A stretch of 64,000 nucleotides of DNA from Laterigemmans sp052161645 (GTDB lineage Bacteria; Planctomycetota; Planctomycetia; Pirellulales; Pirellulaceae). The translations under genes and the position numbers were made by a program. The notes beneath the pieces were generated by a model. It ran no database searches and was not told the DNA's origin. It saw nothing but the letters and a program-made list of their open reading frames with translations. The stretch lies in the NCBI GenBank assembly GCA_052161645.1, contig CP197414.1; one strand, 5' to 3'. Shown piece after piece: positions 15,227-24,674 of the stretch; position 1 is the stretch's first letter; each line of letters begins with the position of its first letter.

Positions 15227-18226
15227 TTACCAGTTCAGCGGTGATTGCCAAACCACCTTCAATTGATTGATGTCGTCACGCAGCAGCAGTTCGTCAGCGT
15301 GGCGGAATGTCAATTGGTCCGTTTCGTTAACTCGGCCGATGCTGTGGCAAGGCAAATCAGCGAAGCAAGCCTCAAACTGAGAGGCATGTTGCTGGGGAAC
15401 CTCCACGAGAAACCGCGAATTCGACTCGCTGAACATCACCATTGTAGGGTTTAAGCCAGCAGCCGCACATACCGCTGTTAAATCGATTTCAAGACCTAAG
15501 CCGCCGGCAAAGGCCATTTCCGCCGCCGCCGTTGCCAAGCCACCTTCGCTGAGGTCGTGGCAGGCTCGCACCAGCCCGGCTACGATCGCTTGATGCATGG
15601 CGGCAAAAATTTTCGGGGCTGTGCCCAAGTCAACGCGTGGAACTTCGCCCCCCTCAAGCCCGCGGACTATTGAAAAGTGCGAGCCGCCAAGTTCGGCCTT
15701 GGTTTGTCCAATCAGGTAGACCAAGTTGCCCGACTCCTTGAGATCCATCGTGACACAATGGCGAACATCATCGACTTGGCCGATCGCGCTGATCAACAAA
15801 CTTGGTGGAATCGCAATCGTCTGCTTTTCGCCCGCTTGATCGGTGAAAGAGAACTCATTATTGAGACTGTCTTTACCACTGATGAAAGGAGTCCCGAACG
15901 CTAACGCGAGATCTTGGCAGGCAATTGCGGCACGCACAAGCGAACCCAAGGTCTCAGCACGATCAGTATAACCCCAGCAAAAATTATCAAGGATGGCGAT
16001 CTGCGACGGGTCGGCTCCGACGGCAACGGCATTCCGCATCGCCTCGTCAATCGCGCTGGAGGCCATATGATAGGTATCGAAATCACCAAAATGCGGATTC
16101 ATACCACAGGAGATCACCAAGCCGCGATGGCTGTCGCGACGGGGGCGGACCACGGCGGCGTCACCTGGACCATCACAGAGCGGGCCGACCAGCGGTTTGA
16201 TCGCGCTGCCACCTTGGACTTCGTGATCATACTGACGAATGATCCAGTGTTTGCTGGCCACGTTGAGCGAACCCAAAATACTCCGCAAGGTCTCAACATG
16301 CTCTTCAGGAGCGAGCGTATCGACAGCCAGGGGTGCCGTGGCGGCGGGATGATAAACGGCTTGGCGAACAATCGGTGGCCGTCCGTCGTGCAAAAACTCC
16401 ATCGCCAGATCACCGACAATCTGTCCTTGATACATCAAGGACAAGCGACGACCGGGCACGAAGCGGCCAATCTGCGTTGCCTCGACCCCTTCGCCAGCGC
16501 AAAGCTCCTGCAAGCGATCCCAGTTTTCGGGTGGCACGCTAAGCACCATCCGCTCTTGAGCTTCGCTGATCCAAATCTCGGTGTAAGAAAGCCCCTCGTA
16601 CTTAAGTGGGCATTTATCGAGCCACACCTCCGCGCCAATCTCCTCACCCATCTCGCCGACGGCGCTGGAAAATCCACCCGCACCACAGTCAGTCACAGCG
16701 CTGTATAGTTCCTCGTCCCGAGCACGCAGCAACACATCGAGGACCATCTTTTCTTGCACGGCGTTACCGATCTGCACCGCGCCTCCGGACAATGACTCAC
16801 TCTCGCTGGTCAATTCCGCAGAGGAAAAGGTTGCCCCGTGAATCCCGTCACGTCCGGTGCGGCCACCCAAAGCGACGATCGCATCGCCAGGTTGCGCCGC
16901 ACCGAAGCATTTGTCGCGTGGCATGATGCCCACGTTGCCGCAATAAACCAACGGATTGCCGAGATAACGACGATCAAAATAAACCGCCCCGTTGACCGTG
17001 GGGATGCCCATACGATTGCCGTAGTCACGCACACCCGCCACCACCCCTTTAATTACCCGGCGCGGATGGAGCACGCCCGGAGGAAGCGAATCTGCGGCAG
17101 TTTCCGGAGGAGCAAAGCAGAACACGTTGGTGTTACAGACTGGCTTGGCGCCCAAACCGGTCCCCATGGGATCGCGGATCACTCCGCCGATGCCAGTATT
17201 GGCACCACCGTAAGGCTCAAGCGCGGATGGATGATTATGTGTTTCCACTTTGAAACAAACATTATAATCATCGTCAAAGCGGATCACTCCGGCGTTATCG
17301 GAAAAGACGCTAACGCACCAATCCTGATCACCCCATTGTTTTCGCAACGTTTGAGTAGCGGCGAAAATCGTCTCCTTTAACATATTATCGTATTGACGAT
17401 GGTCGGCCTCAGGTTCACCATGCAAACCGGGACCACGGTACTCAATCCGCCCAGCCAGTGTTTTATGGCTGCAATGTTCACTCCAAGTTTGTGCGATCGT
17501 TTCGAGCTCAATGTCGGTCGGATTGCGGCCCAGTTGTTGGAAGTGTTGTTGGATGGTCTGCATTTCAACCAGGGTCAAATAAAGCTGTTGTGATTTCGAC
17601 AACTGCTCCAACTGGGCATCATCCGCGGCGAGAAGCGGGACGGTCTTTAACTCAAAGTAATAAGGCGTGCCGGCTCCTAAACGATCGAGTTGCAGCGGAC
17701 CGATCACAACTTGTTCGACCGAGTCATTGGAGAGCGCTCGACGACAGACCGCGTCCAAGCGATCGGCTGGCATTGCCCCCAACCAATATTTGCGCAAACT
17801 GCGGACGCTATCCACGGCGAAACCAGCGTCGTGGGCCGCCGACAGCGTGCTGTTAGCCACCGGATCCATGACGCCCGCTTTGGGAAACACATTCACGATC
17901 GTCCAAGAGGACTGGGCTTCTCGCCGCGGCTCATTTGCAACTGCGGAAGCGGCAGTTGCGGTCAGGCTGTGCACGGGCAACGATTGGAGAATGGGATCGC
18001 CAACCTCAGCGACGACTGCGTGCTCACTGACCGGATCGGCCAACAACGTGGCTGCTAGCGATTTAACATCGGCGAGTTGTAAGTCACCTTGGATGAGAAA
18101 TCCGTGAGCGACTTCGACCTCCAAGTCGTCCCCCAGCCCCAGTTCGTGAATCTCCTCCGACGCGCGTTGGCTATCACGATTCAGTTGGCCGGCCGCGGGG
18201 TGAATGTCGATTTGCCAGAGGGGCAT
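15227..18226 (-). CDS. purL: Phosphoribosylformylglycinamidine synthase PurL with PurS-like N-terminal part
   Basis: PurL converts FGAR, ATP and ammonia to FGAM in purine synthesis. The 999-residue chain is intermediate between small PurL (about 740) and large PurL (about 1300). Residues about 1-85 and 107-195 look like two PurS-like units (WQIDIHPAAGQLNRDSQRA; SWTIVNVFPKAGVMDPVANS). The synthase core follows, with TWSEHCSHKT, HNHPSALEPYGGANTGIGG, DCGAGGFSSAVGEMGEEIG, SGKDSLNNEF and HDLSEGGLATAAAEMAF. No glutaminase domain follows the last PurL segment, so PurQ must be separate and is not in this window. It lies 14 bases downstream of tyrA. Confidence 0.92.
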   Translation of the reverse strand: MPLWQIDIHPAAGQLNRDSQRASEEIHELGLGDDLEVEVAHGFLIQGDLQLADVKSLAATLLADPVSEHAVVAEVGDPILQSLPVHSLTATAASAVANEPRREAQSSWTIVNVFPKAGVMDPVANSTLSAAHDAGFAVDSVRSLRKYWLGAMPADRLDAVCRRALSNDSVEQVVIGPLQLDRLGAGTPYYFELKTVPLLAADDAQLEQLSKSQQLYLTLVEMQTIQQHFQQLGRNPTDIELETIAQTWSEHCSHKTLAGRIEYRGPGLHGEPEADHRQYDNMLKETIFAATQTLRKQWGDQDWCVSVFSDNAGVIRFDDDYNVCFKVETHNHPSALEPYGGANTGIGGVIRDPMGTGLGAKPVCNTNVFCFAPPETAADSLPPGVLHPRRVIKGVVAGVRDYGNRMGIPTVNGAVYFDRRYLGNPLVYCGNVGIMPRDKCFGAAQPGDAIVALGGRTGRDGIHGATFSSAELTSESESLSGGAVQIGNAVQEKMVLDVLLRARDEELYSAVTDCGAGGFSSAVGEMGEEIGAEVWLDKCPLKYEGLSYTEIWISEAQERMVLSVPPENWDRLQELCAGEGVEATQIGRFVPGRRLSLMYQGQIVGDLAMEFLHDGRPPIVRQAVYHPAATAPLAVDTLAPEEHVETLRSILGSLNVASKHWIIRQYDHEVQGGSAIKPLVGPLCDGPGDAAVVRPRRDSHRGLVISCGMNPHFGDFDTYHMASSAIDEAMRNAVAVGADPSQIAILDNFCWGYTDRAETLGSLVRAAIACQDLALAFGTPFISGKDSLNNEFSFTDQAGEKQTIAIPPSLLISAIGQVDDVRHCVTMDLKESGNLVYLIGQTKAELGGSHFSIVRGLEGGEVPRVDLGTAPKIFAAMHQAIVAGLVRACHDLSEGGLATAAAEMAFAGGLGLEIDLTAVCAAAGLNPTMVMFSESNSRFLVEVPQQHASQFEACFADLPCHSIGRVNETDQLTFRHADELLLRDDINQLKVVWQSPLNW

Positions 18227-18240
18227 GAGTCTTCCAAAGC

Positions 18241-19146
18241 CTATGAGTTGAGTTGATTTGACGCAGGGGACGGAGAGAGTTGAGCGTTAACGCGATTGCG
18301 ACTGGCTTGAGCGGTCACCAATAGTTGTTCGATCGCCGCGGCGTCACCATCCGCAACGGCCGACCGCAAGTGTTGGAGTTGAGTGATCATTCGCTGAAGT
18401 TCTTGTTCGATTGCAACCGCGTTATCCAAGCAGATGGCTGACCAGATTTCCGCCGAGCCGCTCGCCACCCGTGTTGTATCACGCCAGCCGGAGCCCGCGA
18501 AGGAGTCGGCTTCCGGTGGTAGCAAGGCGGCCATGGCGGCAGCAACCAAGTGAGGGAGGTGACTGGTGGCGGCCAATAACCGATCGTGTTCCGCCGGTGA
18601 GGCGAGCGTGACGCGGCCACCGAATTGACTCCATAGAGCGGTCGCCCGCTCGACTAGGGAAGGCGATGTATCGGGCCCAGGCGTGACCACCACCAGGCGT
18701 CCCTGAAACAAGTCGGACGAGGCGTGCTGTGGCCCACTTTTTTCACTGCCAGCAATGGGGTGCGAACCGACGAATAACTTGGCGGCTCGCGAATCGCTCG
18801 CCACGGCTGCCACGATTTTCGCTTTGGTGCTGCCCACGTCGGTGATCAACGCATTTGCGGCGGTGACCTCGGCCGCTTGGCAAACCGCCGCGGCGACCAA
18901 ATCGACGGGAGTGGCGACCAAGACAAGATCACAATCGCGACAAGCGAATGAGAGATCGTCGGTGACTTCCGTGGCGGCGCCGATGGCCAACGCAGCGGCA
19001 AGAGTGGCTTGATTTCGCGCGACACCGACGACGGGCAGATCGGGCCAGGCACGCCGCAAGGCTAGACCGACCGAACCGCCTAACAGGCCAATGCCGATAA
19101 TCGCGGCACGGCGCGGACGCCAGCGAGGCGGAGCGAAAGTCGACAT
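18241..19146 (-). CDS. tyrA: Prephenate/arogenate dehydrogenase TyrA
   Basis: An enzyme of tyrosine synthesis that oxidatively decarboxylates prephenate or arogenate. The Rossmann motif AAIIGIGLLGGSVGLALRR opens the NAD(P) domain, DCDLVLVATPVD follows, and the catalytic His region is VGSHPIAGSEKSGPQHA. The helical dimerisation domain contains SHLPHLVAAAMAALLP. The chosen ATG at 19146 gives 301 residues; an open frame to 19203 would add a non-conserved 19-residue extension. The product lacks an ACT or chorismate mutase domain. The gene runs into purL with a short gap, so shared transcription is likely. Confidence 0.85.
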   Translation of the reverse strand: MSTFAPPRWRPRRAAIIGIGLLGGSVGLALRRAWPDLPVVGVARNQATLAAALAIGAATEVTDDLSFACRDCDLVLVATPVDLVAAAVCQAAEVTAANALITDVGSTKAKIVAAVASDSRAAKLFVGSHPIAGSEKSGPQHASSDLFQGRLVVVTPGPDTSPSLVERATALWSQFGGRVTLASPAEHDRLLAATSHLPHLVAAAMAALLPPEADSFAGSGWRDTTRVASGSAEIWSAICLDNAVAIEQELQRMITQLQHLRSAVADGDAAAIEQLLVTAQASRNRVNAQLSPSPASNQLNS

Positions 19147-19391
19147 GATGTGGCGAAGAACGAAAGTCGAGGTGCGACGGAACAACCGATGAACAACCCG
19201 CAAACGCTAACCCAATGCTCGGCCGTTGTCGACGGGACGTAACTTCTCGCGCGTACCGCAAACCTAGCCAAACGAACCGCACGCTTGGCGCCGCGGGGCA
19301 ATCGCTAGCCGTAACAAGGGAGCCGTTGCAGTCTTTGCGGCAACCCCGTCAGCCGGTGGCCCGTGAGACAATAATTCGGGCAGGTAAAAAC

Positions 19392-20624
19392 CTATTCGGG
19401 CAGGCTGTGGCCCATTTTATCGCGTTTGGTTTGCAAATAACGCGCGTTGTGAACGTTAGCGGTGGGAATGATCGGCACTTGGTCGGTAACGCGAAGGTCA
19501 AAGCCACGCAAGTTGAACGCTTCGGTCTTTTTGGGATTGTTCGTCAACAAACGAACTTGATGCAGCCCCAAATCTTTTAACACTTGAAGACCGATCCCAT
19601 AGTCCCGCATGTCAGCTTTGAATCCCAAAGCATGATTCGCTTCGACGGTGTCCAAGCCATCGTCTTGCAGCGCGTAAGCGCGGATTTTCTGAGCCAGTCC
19701 GATCCCACGTCCTTCTTGCGGCAAGTAGACCAACACGCCCCTGCCTTCATCGGCGATCATCTGCAACGCCATGTGTAATTGATCGCCACAGTCGCAACGC
19801 AAAGAATTAATCAAATCGCCAGTGAAACAACTGCTGTGCATCCGCACTAAGGGGTCGGGGCCTGGAGCGGTCAGGTCGCCGAAAACCAACGCCACCGGCT
19901 CTTGGGTTTCAAACTGGACGGCGTAGACAATGATCTCGAACTGGCCGTAGACGGAGGGCAATTTGGCTTCGGCGGCGCGGCTGACCAATTTTTCACTGAC
20001 GCGGCGGTGAGCGATCAATTGTTCAATGCTGATCATCTTCAACTGATGCTGATCGGCAAGCCGAGCCAGTGTTTCACGATCTGCTCGGTCCCCCGTGTGG
20101 TCCAAAATTTCACACAGCACACCCGCTGGTTTCAAGCCTGCCATACGAGCCAGATCGACGGTCGCTTCGGTATGACCGGCGCGACGAAGCACGCCACCTT
20201 CCATGGCAATCAACGGGAAGACATGACCGGGGCGCACAAAATCCTCAGGACGACTAGCCGGGTTGGCCAAGCGACGGATCGTCTCACTGCGCTCAACTGC
20301 GGTGATTCCCGTTTTACTGCCAGTGTGATCGACCGGAGTCACGAAAGCGGTTTTCAGCGGTGCGTCATTGTGCGAAACGACAGGTTGCAGTTCGAGCCGA
20401 TGCCCCGCTTCAGGCAAAATTGGAGCACACAATTGGCCCCGTCCGCTGAGCATAAAATTGATCGTTTCGGGAGTCGCTTTTTCGGCGGCACAAATAAAGT
20501 CGCCTTCGTTTTCGCGATCCTCGGCGTCGACGACAATGATGACTTCACCACGAGCGATCGCCTCGACCGCCTCGGTGACCGTACTAAAGTTGCTGCTCGA
20601 GGCGTCCTGTTCGGATCTGGACAT
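19392..20624 (-). CDS. ribBA: Bifunctional RibBA: DHBP synthase / GTP cyclohydrolase II
   Basis: A 410-residue fusion that catalyses both entry steps of riboflavin synthesis. Residues 1-210 are 3,4-dihydroxy-2-butanone-4-phosphate synthase, with the acidic metal loop VVDAEDRENEGDF, HNDAPLKTAFVTPVDH and AGHTEATVDLARMA. Residues 215-400 are GTP cyclohydrolase II, with zinc Cys residues in HSSCFTGDLINSLRCDCG and the YLPQEGRGIGLAQK loop. Both active sites look complete. No FMN riboswitch-like sequence was found in the 160 bases upstream. Confidence 0.95.
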   Translation of the reverse strand: MSRSEQDASSSNFSTVTEAVEAIARGEVIIVVDAEDRENEGDFICAAEKATPETINFMLSGRGQLCAPILPEAGHRLELQPVVSHNDAPLKTAFVTPVDHTGSKTGITAVERSETIRRLANPASRPEDFVRPGHVFPLIAMEGGVLRRAGHTEATVDLARMAGLKPAGVLCEILDHTGDRADRETLARLADQHQLKMISIEQLIAHRRVSEKLVSRAAEAKLPSVYGQFEIIVYAVQFETQEPVALVFGDLTAPGPDPLVRMHSSCFTGDLINSLRCDCGDQLHMALQMIADEGRGVLVYLPQEGRGIGLAQKIRAYALQDDGLDTVEANHALGFKADMRDYGIGLQVLKDLGLHQVRLLTNNPKKTEAFNLRGFDLRVTDQVPIIPTANVHNARYLQTKRDKMGHSLPE

Positions 20625-20788
20625 AAGCTGGCTGCAGATTCCAATGTCTGGAGTAAATGACAGATAGGCATCGCCGCCGAGAATCGGCTGCCGCAGCTCG
20701 TTCTACGACGATTTAGATGCCTGGCTAATCACTATACCGCTGTTGTCCACCCTTCGGCAGGCGACCTGGAAATATTTATGGCAGCAGT

Positions 20789-21643
20789 TTAGCCAACTTG
20801 ATCTTCTGCGACGGGCGTGTTTTCCGCAGGCGGTTGACCATCGGCTTGCGGGACCGGAGGTGCGGGCTGGGCTTCCGCTGGGGCAACGTTGCCATTCTCT
20901 TGGGAGAGATCGATCGGCCCTGGGAAGCGAGCTTCGTAGCGAACGCTATCGAGGAATTTTGTGGCGTGGACGTAAAGATGGGTGGGTAATTCACCAACGT
21001 GCCGGTCCAGCATTTCCCTCATTTCGCCCGTCATTTGCCGGACCACCGCATACGTTTCGCTACCCAGCCCAGCGTCCTCACCCGAGCGAGCCGCCATCGC
21101 TTGATCGATCGCTTGTCGGTAGGGAGCCAACACTTCCGCTCGCAACAAACTAGGCCAACGGACACCCGACTCGGCGTCGTACTGCTCGGGCTGCAAGCGG
21201 TCGGGCGCAGCCGACTCGGCCAAGCGGCGGTAGCCTTCCATCGTCAATGGTTTGCGACCGTAGGCTTCGCGATAATCGAACCAGAGGTCGCGTTTGGCGT
21301 AATAGGTCTCAGCGTATTTCAGCGTGTTTTCCAACGATCGCCGATACGCTTCCTGATAATTCATCGCGGCCAGCGAGTTGTCATAATTGGCGGCACCAAG
21401 TGCCCGCGCGTACTCGGCCGCACCGCGGTAGGCACCTTCCGCTGCGGTGCTGGAGTGCCGCATGAATGAAAAGCCGTTATCGGGGTACCGCACGGCAGGT
21501 GCGTAACCTGGTTGAGGTACGGCCACGGGGGGCTGAGCCGGTGGTGGTGCTTGCGCGGAAGCTTGATGCTCGCCGCCAAAAATCAGCGCCGCGCCCAAGA
21601 AGGCCGAGCCGCTTACCAGGGTAGCTTTCTTCAAAATTTTCAT
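20789..21643 (-). CDS. Secreted Pro/Ala-rich protein of unknown function
   Basis: A 284-residue exported protein. The signal peptide MKILKKATLVSGSAFLGAAL ends at a likely cleavage site ASA-QA near residue 30. A Pro-rich segment (APPPAQPPVAVPQPGYAP), a long helical Ala/Tyr/Arg-rich region (AAEGAYRGAAEYARALGAAN) and a second Pro-rich tail (APAEAQPAPPVPQADG) follow. No catalytic motif or named domain is recognised. The two disordered linkers suggest an envelope-associated protein. The upstream 600 bases contain paired palindromes (21899-21932) that could regulate it or cysK. Confidence 0.7.
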   Translation of the reverse strand: MKILKKATLVSGSAFLGAALIFGGEHQASAQAPPPAQPPVAVPQPGYAPAVRYPDNGFSFMRHSSTAAEGAYRGAAEYARALGAANYDNSLAAMNYQEAYRRSLENTLKYAETYYAKRDLWFDYREAYGRKPLTMEGYRRLAESAAPDRLQPEQYDAESGVRWPSLLRAEVLAPYRQAIDQAMAARSGEDAGLGSETYAVVRQMTGEMREMLDRHVGELPTHLYVHATKFLDSVRYEARFPGPIDLSQENGNVAPAEAQPAPPVPQADGQPPAENTPVAEDQVG

Positions 21644-21898
21644 CGCTGGCGATCTCCCACCGTGCGGAGGTGTAAATAAATTTTCGCGTTGTTCGACTGC
21701 TCATCGGAATCGTGGAGCTGCAAGCCCAATGCCAAAACCGACAAAGTAGCGTCGTTTTGCTGACAAAGCCACGGAAAATGCATACTTTCCTACACGATTT
21801 TTTCCTCATCAGCCAAATGACAGCAAATCGAATCGACGACTCAATGTGACGCAATTTCGCCTCGCTTCGCAACTCAACGTGCTAATCTAAAACAAGTT

Positions 21899-21932
21899 GT
21901 CTCATTCTGAGACAGCCGTCTCAAGATGAGAC
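21899..21932. promoter_or_regulatory. Two adjacent 15-bp palindromes, operator-like
   Basis: GTCTCA-TTC-TGAGAC (21899-21913) and GTCTCA-AGA-TGAGAC (21918-21932) are identical in both arms and differ only in the 3-base spacer. A 4-base linker (AGCC) puts the centres 19 bases apart, about two helical turns, which fits cooperative binding of a dimeric repressor. The inner arms TGAGAC and GTCTCA also form a third palindrome. Alternatively this is a stem-forming element in a transcript. No regulator gene lies beside it. Confidence 0.5.
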
Positions 21933-22153
21933 GAAATAAAGGTATTTGGGAACTGGAAAAGCCGGGAGCGGCTTGCTGTAATCGCGGCAGTTTTACGATA
22001 CGATTCGCTTAGCTCTCGGCAAGCTTTCGCCGCGTGCAGTCGCCCGATCGATTGGTTGCGGGAAGCGAGTTCTAACATTTCGGTGAGGTTCTCTGTTCTG
22101 TGAGATAGACAGCCACACGCGTTAAGCAGTTCCGCAGAAGTCTTCGGTTCCAC
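21902..22153 (-). CDS. Doubtful small reading frame
   Basis: An 83-codon frame with a GTG start, lying in the 600-base gap. It is polar and helix-like (SAELLNACGCLSHRTENLTE, AAKACRELSESYRKTAA), so it is more protein-like than most shadow frames. No ribosome site is seen, no family is recognised, and its 3' end runs through the palindrome array. It may not be a gene. Confidence 0.2.
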   Translation of the reverse strand: MEPKTSAELLNACGCLSHRTENLTEMLELASRNQSIGRLHAAKACRELSESYRKTAAITASRSRLFQFPNTFISSHLETAVSE

Positions 22154-22244
22154 TCAAGTCGATTGATTCGATTGGACGAAATTTGCCGAAGGTTTTGATT
22201 TTGTCACGTTTTCCAACTAGTTCGCTGAACCAGGAGTAATTGGC

Positions 22245-23186
22245 ATGCCACGGGGAAAAACCTACGAGAATGCGGCTCAGGCAATTGGTGACACGCCGAT
22301 GATCCAGATCAATCGGGTGATCCCTGCAGGCGGAGCCACCGTGTTTGCCAAGTGCGAATTCTTCCAACCGCTCAACAGTGTCAAGGACCGAATTGGTGCG
22401 GCGATGATTACGGCGGCGGAAAAGGAAGGCCGGATCAATTCGGAAACGCACATTATCGAGCCGACCAGCGGCAACACCGGAATTGCGTTGGCGTTCGTGT
22501 GCGCCGCTAAGGGATACAAGCTGACCCTGACGATGCCCGAGTCGATGTCGGTAGAGCGGCGGGCGCTACTGCGGGCGATGGGCGCACAACTTGTTTTGAC
22601 GCCTGCCGCCGATGGCATGAAGGGGGCGATCAATCAAGCTCAAGCGTTGGTCGAGCAGACGGAGAATGCATTCCTGCCTCAGCAATTCGAGAACCCCGCC
22701 AATCCGGCGATTCATGAGGCAACCACGGGTCCTGAAATTTGGGAAGACTCAGGGCACAACATCGACTGCATCGTCGCCGGCGTGGGAACCGGGGGAACGA
22801 TTACGGGGGTGGCTCGCTACTTGAAGCAAAAGAATCCCAACTTCAAAGCGATCGCTGTGGAACCGAAGCATTCGCCAGTGATCAGCGGAGGCTCTCCTGG
22901 CAAGCATCGCATCCAGGGCATTGGTGCTGGATTCGTCCCCAAGAACCTTGACACTTCGTTGATCGACGATGTTATCCAAGTGGATGACGAGGACGCCTTT
23001 GCTTGGGGGCGGCGGCTCGCCAAAGAGGAAGGCATTGTCGCCGGCATCAGTAGCGGGGCCAACATTTGGGCAGCTGCTCAAATTGCCGCCAGACCTGAGA
23101 TGAAAGGCAAACGTATTGTAACCATTATGTGTTCATTGGGCGAACGTTATCTGAGCACACCCTTGTTTGCAGACTTGGGACTGTAA
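22245..23186 (+). CDS. cysK: Cysteine synthase (O-acetylserine sulfhydrylase) CysK
   Basis: A 313-residue PLP enzyme that makes cysteine from O-acetylserine and sulfide. The PLP Lys is in FFQPLNSVKDRIG, the substrate loop is EPTSGNTGIALAF, and the phosphate-binding glycines are VAGVGTGGTITG. The C-terminal EEGIVAGISSGANIWAA is also conserved. The start has a good ribosome site (AGGAG, 8 bases before the ATG). Downstream is sucB, 108 bases away, with unrelated function. Regulation by the palindromes about 310 bases upstream is possible. Confidence 0.93.
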   Translation: MPRGKTYENAAQAIGDTPMIQINRVIPAGGATVFAKCEFFQPLNSVKDRIGAAMITAAEKEGRINSETHIIEPTSGNTGIALAFVCAAKGYKLTLTMPESMSVERRALLRAMGAQLVLTPAADGMKGAINQAQALVEQTENAFLPQQFENPANPAIHEATTGPEIWEDSGHNIDCIVAGVGTGGTITGVARYLKQKNPNFKAIAVEPKHSPVISGGSPGKHRIQGIGAGFVPKNLDTSLIDDVIQVDDEDAFAWGRRLAKEEGIVAGISSGANIWAAAQIAARPEMKGKRIVTIMCSLGERYLSTPLFADLGL

Positions 23187-23294
23187 ATCATCGTTACACC
23201 CGCTGCCCCAGGGGTGGGTTCCTCGCTATGTTAATGCTAGTTTATTCTCTGATGTATTATCATTTCCCACCCTCTTGGTCCCAGCGTTATCCCG

Positions 23295-24572
23295 ATGGTC
23301 GAAGTTAAGGTCCCAGAAGTCGGCGAGTCGATTAGCGAAGTTCAGATCGGCCAGTGGTTGAAATCCGAAGGCGAATGGGTTGCAGCCGGTGAGGACTTAG
23401 TTGACATCGAGACTGAGAAAGCTTCGGTGCAGATTCCCTCCCCGGAATCAGGATTCGTTCGCGGTATTCGCATTCAGGCGGAAGATTTCGCCAATGTCGG
23501 TGACGTGATCGCGGAGATTGAGCCGGCGGAAAAGCCAGCCGGCGGGAACGCGGAGCAACCTCCAGCGGCCACCAGCAGCACTCCCGCGACCAGCGCTTCA
23601 GCATCAGGCGCAGCCGCTCCGCCTGCGGGTCCAGGCAACGATGGCTCGACGGGCCTTGGAGGGCAGCCTACATCGAACGCTGGCCAGTCAGCCGGGTTCG
23701 TCATGCCGGCCGCCCAGCGAATGATGGACGAAAACCGAATTGGACAGGGCCAAGTCATCGGCAGTGGTCCCGGCGGGCGAGTGCTGAAGGAAGATGTCGC
23801 CCAGCACTTGGCGACTCCACCGGCTCCCAAAGCGGCTACGGAGAGCACGCTGATCTCAGCGGCCGGGCATCAGCGTGGTGAAGAGGTCAAGCCGCTGAGC
23901 ATGATTCGGCGGACGATCGCCGCACGGTTGGTGGAAGCGCAACAGACGGCCGCTTTATTGACGACTTTCAACGAAGTCGACATGGGCCCCGTGATGGACT
24001 TGCGAAAAAAATACAAAGATCTGTTTGCGGAAAAGCATGGGGTCAAGTTGGGCTTCATGTCATTCTTTGCCAAAGCGGCGGTGGAGGCCTTGCGAAGGTT
24101 CCCCGCAGTGAACGCAGAGGTCCGCGGCAACAACGTCGTCTATCGGCATTATTGCGACATTGGGATCGCGATCGGTGGCGGCAAAGGGTTGGTGGTGCCA
24201 GTGCTGCGAAACGTGGAGTCGATGAGTTTTGCTGAAATCGAACGCACCATCGGGATGTACGGGAAGGCTGCCAGCGAAAATCGCATTAACCCGCAAGATC
24301 TCGAAGGCGGCACGTTTACGATTTCCAACGGCGGCGTTTACGGCTCGCTGCTCAGCACGCCGATCGTGAATCCACCGCAAAGTGGCATTCTTGGGCTGCA
24401 CGCTATTCAAGACCGTCCAATGGCCGTGCAAGGACAAGTCGTGATTCGCCCGATGATGTATTTAGCGCTGACATATGACCACCGCATCGTCGATGGCCGC
24501 GAAGCGGTGACTTTCTTAAAGACGATCAAAGAGGCAATGGAAGATCCCGCGCGGATGTTCCTAGAAGTCTGA
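23295..24572 (+). CDS. sucB: Dihydrolipoamide succinyltransferase, E2 of 2-oxoglutarate dehydrogenase
   Basis: E2 core of the 2-oxoglutarate dehydrogenase complex. In order: a lipoyl domain (residues 1-78) with the lipoylated Lys in VDIETEKASVQIPSP, a Pro/Ala-rich flexible linker (about 80-135), a peripheral-subunit-binding domain (VMPAAQRMMDENRIGQGQ to about residue 180), and the catalytic acyltransferase domain ending with TYDHRIVDGREAVTFLK (His and Asp of the active site). Length is 425. The E1 (sucA) and E3 genes are not in this window. The start VEVKVPEVGESISEVQI fits the family exactly. Confidence 0.9.
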   Translation: MVEVKVPEVGESISEVQIGQWLKSEGEWVAAGEDLVDIETEKASVQIPSPESGFVRGIRIQAEDFANVGDVIAEIEPAEKPAGGNAEQPPAATSSTPATSASASGAAAPPAGPGNDGSTGLGGQPTSNAGQSAGFVMPAAQRMMDENRIGQGQVIGSGPGGRVLKEDVAQHLATPPAPKAATESTLISAAGHQRGEEVKPLSMIRRTIAARLVEAQQTAALLTTFNEVDMGPVMDLRKKYKDLFAEKHGVKLGFMSFFAKAAVEALRRFPAVNAEVRGNNVVYRHYCDIGIAIGGGKGLVVPVLRNVESMSFAEIERTIGMYGKAASENRINPQDLEGGTFTISNGGVYGSLLSTPIVNPPQSGILGLHAIQDRPMAVQGQVVIRPMMYLALTYDHRIVDGREAVTFLKTIKEAMEDPARMFLEV

Positions 24573-24674
24573 GCCCCGTTGATTACAGTAACCGACGTCG
24601 GTCGCGTAGCGACCCGCGTTCGAAACTGATTTATTGTTTCCTATTCACTTTGATCGGGCTTATTTGGCACGGGA

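Larger units (their letters stand above)
21644..22244. other. 600-base divergent intergenic region
   Basis: This separates the secreted-protein gene (minus) from cysK (plus). It contains the paired GTCTCA/TGAGAC palindromes at 21899-21932, one weak minus-strand frame, and the cysK ribosome site AGGAG at 22232-22236. No riboswitch-like or repeat element was otherwise seen. Confidence 0.6.

Noticed and set aside
20625..20788. FMN riboswitch before ribBA
   Set aside because: The upstream 160 bases lack the conserved aptamer segments.
24600..24614. Short perfect hairpin GGTCGC-GTA-GCGACC between sucB and tdh
   Set aside because: The stem is only 6 bp, there is no T run on either side, and chance is a sufficient explanation.
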